Source of the DNA: Xenorhabdus thuongxuanensis
GTDB lineage: Bacteria; Pseudomonadota; Gammaproteobacteria; Enterobacterales; Enterobacteriaceae
NCBI RefSeq assembly: GCF_001908095.1
Contig: NZ_MKGR01000005.1
Location: forward strand, 145,539-184,406
DNA length: 38,868 nt
Direction: 5' to 3'
In this document: piece by piece, positions 34,236 to 38,868 of the stretch
Layout of the letters: every line of letters begins with the position of its first letter
Position numbering within the stretch: the first letter of the stretch is position 1
The notes under the pieces: model-generated
What the model was told of the DNA's origin: nothing
Databases searched by the model: none
The model's input: only the letters and a program-made list of their open reading frames with translations
Position numbers and translations under genes: made by a program

Positions 34236-34628
34236 ATGAGTCATGTACCAGTAGAATTAAAATATACAGAATCACATGAATGGGTTCGCTCGGAAGGAAA
34301 TGGTGAATATACCGTAGGCATTACCGAACATGCCCAGAATTTATTGGGAGATATGGTATTTGTTGATTTGCCTGAAATAGGCACAGAAGTAAATAGTGGT
34401 GATGATTGTGCTGTTGTAGAGTCAGTCAAAGCGGCTTCTGATATTTATGCACCAGTGAGTGGTAAGATTATCGCGGTTAACCCTGATCTAGAAAGTTCCC
34501 CCGAATTAGTGAACAGTGAACCCTATAACGAAGGTTGGTTGTTCCGCATTAAAATAACCGATGAGAGTGAACTCGCTAATTTGCTTGATGCCGAAAGCTA
34601 TCGGTCACTCTTGGAAGAAGACGAATAA
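34236..34628 (+). CDS. gcvH: Glycine cleavage system H protein
   Basis: Lipoyl carrier protein of 130 residues (E. coli 129) that shuttles the aminomethyl group between GcvP, GcvT and Lpd. The lipoyl lysine is K65 in [19 protein letters not shown] near the N-terminus and [13 protein letters not shown] are family signatures. AAGGAGAAGG precedes the ATG, 24 bp after gcvT. An intrinsic terminator and a palindromic repeat separate it from gcvP. Confidence 0.97.
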   Translation: MSHVPVELKYTESHEWVRSEGNGEYTVGITEHAQNLLGDMVFVDLPEIGTEVNSGDDCAVVESVKAASDIYAPVSGKIIAVNPDLESSPELVNSEPYNEGWLFRIKITDESELANLLDAESYRSLLEEDE

Positions 34629-34639
34629 TGTTTTTGAAT

Positions 34640-34674
34640 CGCCCCATATCACATTGTGAGTGGGGCGTTTTTTT
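34640..34674 (+). terminator. Intrinsic terminator between gcvH and gcvP
   Basis: CGCCCCA (34640-34646) pairs with TGGGGCG (34661-34667), with an inner CAC/GTG pairing, and seven T follow. It lies 11 bp after the gcvH stop, so gcvP expression must rely on read-through or on its own promoter. Confidence 0.85.
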
Positions 34675-34688
34675 GTGTGCCGTTTTTT

Positions 34689-34749
34689 ATAGCCAATAGA
34701 TTTCAAGTGATAGGCACCAAAACTGTAACTTGAAAGATAGAAGGCATAG
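34689..34749. repeat. Short ERIC-type palindromic repeat upstream of gcvP
   Basis: TTTCAAGT (34701-34708) pairs with ACTTGAAA (34728-34735). The flanks GCCAATAGA and GATAGAAGGCATAG match the ends of the copies at 7630, 27995 and 28813. It ends 23 bases before the gcvP ATG. Confidence 0.65.
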
Positions 34750-34772
34750 CTAGTTTCAGGAAATTATCATCA

Positions 34773-37649
34773 ATGACTCAGACATTAATCCAACTTGAAA
34801 ATCAAGATGAATTCATTCGTCGCCACATTGGTTCTTCTGCTGAACAGCAAACAGAGATGCTGGCGATAGTAGGTGCAAATTCTCTTGATGATTTGACCAA
34901 TAAAATTGTTCCTCGTGATATCGCATTATCAGAGCCTCCTGCGGTTGGTGAAGGCGTGACTGAACAACAGGCTCTGGCTGAATTGAAAGCGATAGCGAGC
35001 CAGAACCAGCGCTATCAATCGTATATCGGTATGGGATACTCACCCGCAATTCTTCCCCCCGTTATTTTACGTAATTTGCTGGAAAATCCGGGCTGGTATA
35101 CCGCATATACCCCTTATCAACCGGAAGTTTCTCAAGGCAGATTAGAAGCTTTATTGAATTTCCAGCAAGTAACAATTGACCTGACAGGCTTAGATCTTGC
35201 CTCTGCTTCACTACTGGATGAAGCAACAGCAGCCGCAGAAGCTATGGCAATGGCAAAACGGATCAGCAAGCTGAAAGGGGCTGAACGTTTCTTTGTGGCG
35301 GATGATATTCATCCACAAACGTTGGATGTAGTACGTACCCGTGCCGAAACATTTGGATTTGAAGTCATTGTTGATAAAGCAGAAAAGGTACTGGAACTGG
35401 AAGGAGTCTTTGGTGTCTTGCTGCAACAAGTAGGAACGACGGGTGAAGTCCATGATTATAGTGACCTGATTGCAAAACTGAAAGAGCGTAAAATCATTGT
35501 CGGCGTTGCCGCGGATTTCATGGCTCTGGTTATATTGACCGCGCCGGGCAAACAAGGTGCCGATATTGTATTTGGTTCTGCACAGCGTTTTGGTGTGCCG
35601 ATGGGATATGGCGGCCCTCATGCAGCCTTCTTTGCTTGCCGCGATGAATTCAAACGTTCCATGCCGGGTCGTATTATCGGTGTTTCCCGTGATGCAGCGG
35701 GTAACAGGGCACTACGTATGGCGATGCAAACACGCGAGCAGCACATTCGTCGTGAAAAAGCGAATTCCAATATCTGTACTTCTCAAGTCTTACTGGCAAA
35801 TATTGCGGGGATGTACGCTGTTTACCACGGATCTGAAGGGTTAAAGCGTATTGCTAACCGTATTTACCGACTGACAGATATTCTGGCTGCGGGTTTGCAA
35901 AAGGCGGGTATCACACTGCGTCATAAGACATGGTTTGATACATTGGCGATTGAAGTATCAGATAAGGCTCAGGTACTGGCAAGAGCGGCTAAAGCACAAA
36001 TTAACTTGCGTACCGATATTCTTGGTGCCGTGGGTGTATCATTGAGTGAAAAAACCAGCCGCGATGATTTGGTAACTCTGTATCAAGTGATAACAGGTTC
36101 TGACTCAATGCTGGATATTGATGCTCTTGATCGTGAAATCGCGACAGGCAGTCAATCTATTCCTGCCTCCATGCTGCGTAATGACGAAATTTTGACATAT
36201 GATAATTTCCGTCGCTACCACAGCGAAACCGACATGATGCGTTATATGCACAGTCTGGAGCGTAAAGATCTGGCGCTGAATCAAGCCATGATCCCGCTGG
36301 GTTCGTGTACCATGAAACTGAATGCAGCGGCGGAAATCATGCCGATTACCTGGCCTGAATTTACCGATATGCATCCTTTCTGCCCGCCAGAACAAGCGCA
36401 GGGTTATCACCAGATGATCAGCCAACTTTCCCATTGGCTGGTATTGCTGACCGGATATGACGCATTCTGTATGCAACCTAACTCTGGCGCCCAAGGGGAG
36501 TATGCCGGTCTGCTGGCAATTCGTCGCTATTACGCCAGCCGTGGTGAACAACATCGCCATATTTGCTTAATTCCAAGCTCTGCGCATGGCACAAATCCGG
36601 CTTCTGCTCATATGGCAGGAATGACGGTTGTTGTTGTGGAGTGCGATAGAGAAGGCAACATCGATCTGGTCGATTTGCGTGAAAAAGCGGAAAAACACAG
36701 TGACAATCTTGCCTGTATCATGGTGACTTATCCGTCAACGCACGGTGTCTACGAAGAAACCATCCGTGAGGTTTGCGAAGTTATCCATCAAAACGGCGGG
36801 CAGGTTTATCTTGATGGTGCGAACATGAACGCACAAGTAGGGATTACAACTCCGGGCTTTATTGGTGCAGATGTTTCGCATCTGAACCTGCATAAAACCT
36901 TCTGTATTCCACACGGTGGTGGTGGCCCAGGCATGGGGCCGATTGGTGTGAAAAAACATCTTGCCCCATTTGTGCCAGGTCATTCAGTGGTTGAAATGGA
37001 TGAAGTTACAACATTAGGTGCAGTATCCGCAGCGCCATTTGGTAGTGCATCTATCCTGCCAATTAGCTGGATGTATATTCGCATGATGGGAGCAAAAGGG
37101 CTGAAACAGGCCAGCCAGGTTGCGATCCTGAATGCAAACTACATTGCCGCCCGCCTGAAAGACGCTTATGAAATCCTCTATACCGGACGTGATGGGTATG
37201 TTGCTCACGAATGTATTCTGGATATTCGCCCACTGAAAGAAGAATTCGGCATTAGTGAGATGGATATCGCTAAGCGTCTAATAGACTATGGTTTCCACGC
37301 TCCAACCATGTCATTTCCGGTTGCGGGAACCTTGATGGTTGAACCAACGGAATCAGAGAGTAAAGTTGAAATTGACCGCTTTATTGACGCAATGCTGGCA
37401 ATTCGGCAAGAGATCAGCAAAGTGACAAGCGGAGAATGGCCGTTGGAAGACAACCCATTAGTCAATGCTCCACACGTTCAGACTGAACTGATTTCTGATT
37501 GGGATCATGCCTATAGCCGTGAAATAGCTGTTTTCCCAACTGTGGAAACGAAAGCCAATAAATACTGGCCGACGGTTAAACGTCTTGATGATGTTTACGG
37601 TGATCGCAATTTACACTGTTCTTGTGCACCAATTGAAGATTATCGTTAG
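34773..37649 (+). CDS. gcvP: Glycine dehydrogenase (decarboxylating), P protein
   Basis: PLP enzyme of 958 residues (E. coli 957) that decarboxylates glycine and passes the aminomethyl group to lipoyl-GcvH. It is the fused single-chain form, with two aminotransferase-like halves. The PLP lysine is K708 in [20 protein letters not shown], with STHGVYE and [11 protein letters not shown] in the same half. AGGA precedes the ATG. It closes the gcvTHP cluster, which supplies 5,10-methylene-THF from glycine; Lpd, encoded at 15.7 kb, is the fourth component. A strong terminator follows. Confidence 0.97.
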   Translation: MTQTLIQLENQDEFIRRHIGSSAEQQTEMLAIVGANSLDDLTNKIVPRDIALSEPPAVGEGVTEQQALAELKAIASQNQRYQSYIGMGYSPAILPPVILRNLLENPGWYTAYTPYQPEVSQGRLEALLNFQQVTIDLTGLDLASASLLDEATAAAEAMAMAKRISKLKGAERFFVADDIHPQTLDVVRTRAETFGFEVIVDKAEKVLELEGVFGVLLQQVGTTGEVHDYSDLIAKLKERKIIVGVAADFMALVILTAPGKQGADIVFGSAQRFGVPMGYGGPHAAFFACRDEFKRSMPGRIIGVSRDAAGNRALRMAMQTREQHIRREKANSNICTSQVLLANIAGMYAVYHGSEGLKRIANRIYRLTDILAAGLQKAGITLRHKTWFDTLAIEVSDKAQVLARAAKAQINLRTDILGAVGVSLSEKTSRDDLVTLYQVITGSDSMLDIDALDREIATGSQSIPASMLRNDEILTYDNFRRYHSETDMMRYMHSLERKDLALNQAMIPLGSCTMKLNAAAEIMPITWPEFTDMHPFCPPEQAQGYHQMISQLSHWLVLLTGYDAFCMQPNSGAQGEYAGLLAIRRYYASRGEQHRHICLIPSSAHGTNPASAHMAGMTVVVVECDREGNIDLVDLREKAEKHSDNLACIMVTYPSTHGVYEETIREVCEVIHQNGGQVYLDGANMNAQVGITTPGFIGADVSHLNLHKTFCIPHGGGGPGMGPIGVKKHLAPFVPGHSVVEMDEVTTLGAVSAAPFGSASILPISWMYIRMMGAKGLKQASQVAILNANYIAARLKDAYEILYTGRDGYVAHECILDIRPLKEEFGISEMDIAKRLIDYGFHAPTMSFPVAGTLMVEPTESESKVEIDRFIDAMLAIRQEISKVTSGEWPLEDNPLVNAPHVQTELISDWDHAYSREIAVFPTVETKANKYWPTVKRLDDVYGDRNLHCSCAPIEDYR

Positions 37650-37676
37650 CCATAAATAAATTAACGAGATTCTTTG

Positions 37677-37715
37677 AAAGCAGTGCTAGGAAAGATTTCT
37701 AACACTGCTTTTTTT
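37677..37715 (+). terminator. Intrinsic terminator of gcvP
   Basis: AAAGCAGTG (37677-37685) pairs with CACTGCTTT (37703-37711), with further inner pairing (CTAG...CTAA), and a T-tract follows. Confidence 0.9.
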
Positions 37716-37916
37716 ATCAATAAAATCATTATTAAATTTCAGTTTTGGGATCAGAGTGTCTTCTTATATGGAGGTACTTTTTATTTCTTGTTATTTATAG
37801 CGATTTGGATATTGCTATATATCAATTTCTAACAAAGTAGAATCTAAAATATGATGTATACCAATCGCCATTGAAGATGCTTGATTTCTTATTCAAACCA
37901 GATCATGCTTGCAACC
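37716..37916. other. Gap between gcvP and the IS nest
   Basis: AT-rich, with no gene. TATAGC (37796-37801) and GCTATA (37814-37819) form a small inverted repeat. The left end of the IS630-family element should lie in the second half of this stretch, but I could not fix its terminal repeat because the right end of the element is not in view. Confidence 0.4.
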
Positions 37917-38453
37917 ATGAAAATTCATCTGACACCAGAACAAAAACACGCCCTCGAATTGATGCATGATACGACTCGCGACAGTCGAGTTTGTGATCGC
38001 ATTAAGGCGGTGCTTTTGGCCTCAGAAGGTTGGACTGCTCAGATGATTGCACAGGCCTTGCGTATTCATGAAAGTACGGTCAGCTGTCATCTGAAAGATT
38101 TTATCGCGCAGGAAAAGCTCACCCCAGAAAATGGCGGCTCTGAAAGCCATCTCTCTGCCGAACAAACCGCCGACCTGATTGATTATTTGACCGCCAATTT
38201 GATGCATACCACAACCCAAATTGTGGCCTATGTCCAGGCACGTTGGCAGGTTTCTTTCAGCGTGGGCGGAATGACAAAATGGCTTCACCGCCAAGGTTTC
38301 AGCTACAAAAAACCCAAGGGTGTTCCTCATAAATTCGATGCGCACAAACAGCAACAATTTATTGATGACTACAAGGCGCTGAAAGAGGAAGCGGGGCAGA
38401 ATGAACCGATCCTATTTATTGGGTCGCGTATTCAATCCGTTGATTTGTGTTAA
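37917..38453 (+). pseudogene. Truncated IS630-family transposase
   Basis: The first ~168 residues of an IS630-type transposase are intact: an N-terminal helix-turn-helix (VCDRIKAVLLASEGWTAQMI, then HESTVSCHLKDF), a second winged helix (MTKWLHRQGFSYKKPKGVP) and the lead-in to the DDE domain (NEPILFI). The family normally continues with the first catalytic Asp (ILFID). Here the frame breaks at 38421 and runs into unrelated DNA (GSRIQSVDLC) before a stop at 38451-38453. All catalytic residues are gone, so it cannot act. I use ATG 37917 (MKIHLTPEQKHALELM); the frame is open from a TTG at 37881. The break point is the outer end of an IS1-family element. Confidence 0.85.
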
Positions 38454-38714
38454 ACATAGTATTCACGTTCAATGAAAGTCCCGATGACTTTATCATGCAT
38501 TTCCGGTGAGTTAGAATAACCCAACGTTTTACGATTGAGTCGCTTAAGTCGGCTGCGCAACGTCAAATTCTCCCGCTCAATACGTTGAGTGAAGGTTTTT
38601 CCGACAAGATGCTGGTTTTTGGGTAATAAACTGTAAGCTTTGAAATTATCTGTACACCAGAAGACAACATTAAACGAAGCCAGTTTTTTGAGGAGTTTCT
38701 TGAGTGTTTTTTTG
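38422..38714 (-). mobile_element. IS1-family element fragment (3' part with right end)
   Basis: The fragment starts at the terminal repeat GGTCGCGTATTCAAT (38422) next to the broken IS630 gene and contains the C-terminal half of insB on the minus strand. Its 5' part is cut off at 38714, where a second IS1-family end begins in the opposite direction. The two ends (GGTCGCGTATTCAAT and GGTCATGCTCCCAAT) look like the right and left ends of one IS1 type. Confidence 0.75.
38450..38713 (-). pseudogene. insB: IS1-family transposase InsB, C-terminal fragment
   Basis: The minus-strand frame reads TLKKLLKKLASFNVVFWCTD, then FTQRIERENLTLRSRLKRL, YSNSPEMHDKVIGTFI and ends REYYV. It aligns with the C-terminal half of IS1 InsB (VVIWMTDGW, YTQRIERHNLNLRQHL, ELHDKVIGHYL). 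The second catalytic Asp (CTD) and the RIER glutamate are kept. The N-terminal half is missing from the window, separated by the second IS1 insertion. Its TAA (38450-38452) overlaps the TAA of the broken IS630 frame. Confidence 0.85.
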
Positions 38715-38868
38715 GGTCATGCTCCCAATGATTAGATATTGTGATAAACTCCCTGCTTTTTATTCTGGAGTGAGAGATGGCTAAAGTGGATGTGGTTTGT
38801 CGTTACTGTCATAAAACAGAAGAGGTTAAAGGGCATGGAAAAGGACGTACTGGTCATCCCCGCTATCA
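38715..38868 (+). mobile_element. Second IS1-family element, left end, runs off the window
   Basis: The left terminal repeat GGTCATGCTCCCAATGATTA resembles the IS1 left end (GGTGATGCTGCCAACTTACT). The insA gene follows at the usual distance. It is inserted into the insB of the first IS1 copy. The right end lies beyond 38868, so the target duplication cannot be checked. Confidence 0.75.
38777..38868 (+). CDS. insA: IS1-family InsA, N-terminal part (partial at window end)
   Basis: ATG 38777, with GGAGTGAGAG just upstream, opens a frame reading MAKVDVVCRYCHKTEEVKGH and then GKGRTGHPRY before the window ends. The C8-x2-C11 pair is the start of the InsA zinc finger (IS1: [20 protein letters not shown]). 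InsA is the DNA-binding regulator; an InsAB' frameshift product is the IS1 transposase. Confidence 0.85.
   Translation, partial: MAKVDVVCRYCHKTEEVKGHGKGRTGHPRY

Noticed and set aside
1-38868. CRISPR array, tRNA or rRNA genes, prophage or toxin-antitoxin modules
   Set aside because: No regularly spaced direct repeats, no cloverleaf or rRNA sequence, and no phage or toxin genes were recognised. The only mobile DNA is the IS nest at the right end and the ERIC-type repeats.

Overview
The window looks like a chromosomal segment of an enterobacterium of the Morganellaceae, most likely Photorhabdus or Xenorhabdus. The evidence is that nearly every protein is a close full-length match, from memory of the E. 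coli families, to an enterobacterial core protein. In addition, the DNA is moderately AT-rich, ERIC-type palindromic repeats are scattered between genes, and the right end holds an IS630-type transposase relic of a kind I associate with these insect-pathogen genera. The genus is inference; no database search was possible.

Layout. (1) 1-9.4 kb: an ABC-F ATPase gene on the minus strand, mutT, then the minus-strand run yacG, zapD, coaE, followed by the type IV pilus set hofC, hofB, ppdD, and the plus-strand pair ampD-ampE. The order matches the E. coli 2.5-minute region, but secA is not next to mutT, guaC is missing between coaE and hofC, nadC is missing between ppdD and ampD, and aroP is missing between ampE and pdhR. 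(2) 9.4-20.7 kb: the pyruvate dehydrogenase operon pdhR-aceE-aceF-lpd with a perfect PdhR operator, then acnB and yacL. These genes take pyruvate to acetyl-CoA and citrate to isocitrate. (3) At about 20.65-20.84 kb the synteny jumps to what in E. coli is the 65-66-minute region: mscS, argO, yggE, argP, rpiA, serA, fau, ssrS (6S RNA), zapA, ygfB, pepP, ubiH, ubiI, gcvT, gcvH, gcvP. This part links serine synthesis (serA), glycine cleavage to one-carbon units (gcvTHP) and folate recycling (fau). It also holds lysine/arginine-responsive control of arginine export (argP, argO) and two flavin hydroxylases of ubiquinone synthesis (ubiH, ubiI). (4) 37.7-38.9 kb: a nest of insertion sequences: an IS630-family transposase cut by an IS1-family element, itself cut by a second IS1-family copy in the opposite orientation that runs off the window.

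Lipoate is a common thread. AceF has three lipoyl domains, GcvH has one, and Lpd serves both complexes. Both cell-division FtsZ-ring factors ZapD and ZapA are encoded here.

No clearly new multi-gene system is visible. The parts worth a second look are mostly non-coding or small: a 40-codon ORF coupled to ampD in the vacated nadC slot, several unassigned perfect palindromes in the pdhR, acnB and argO control regions, a long hairpin in the aceE leader, near-identical lipoyl-domain repeats in aceF, the synteny junction before mscS, ERIC-type repeats inside operons, and the nested IS cluster.
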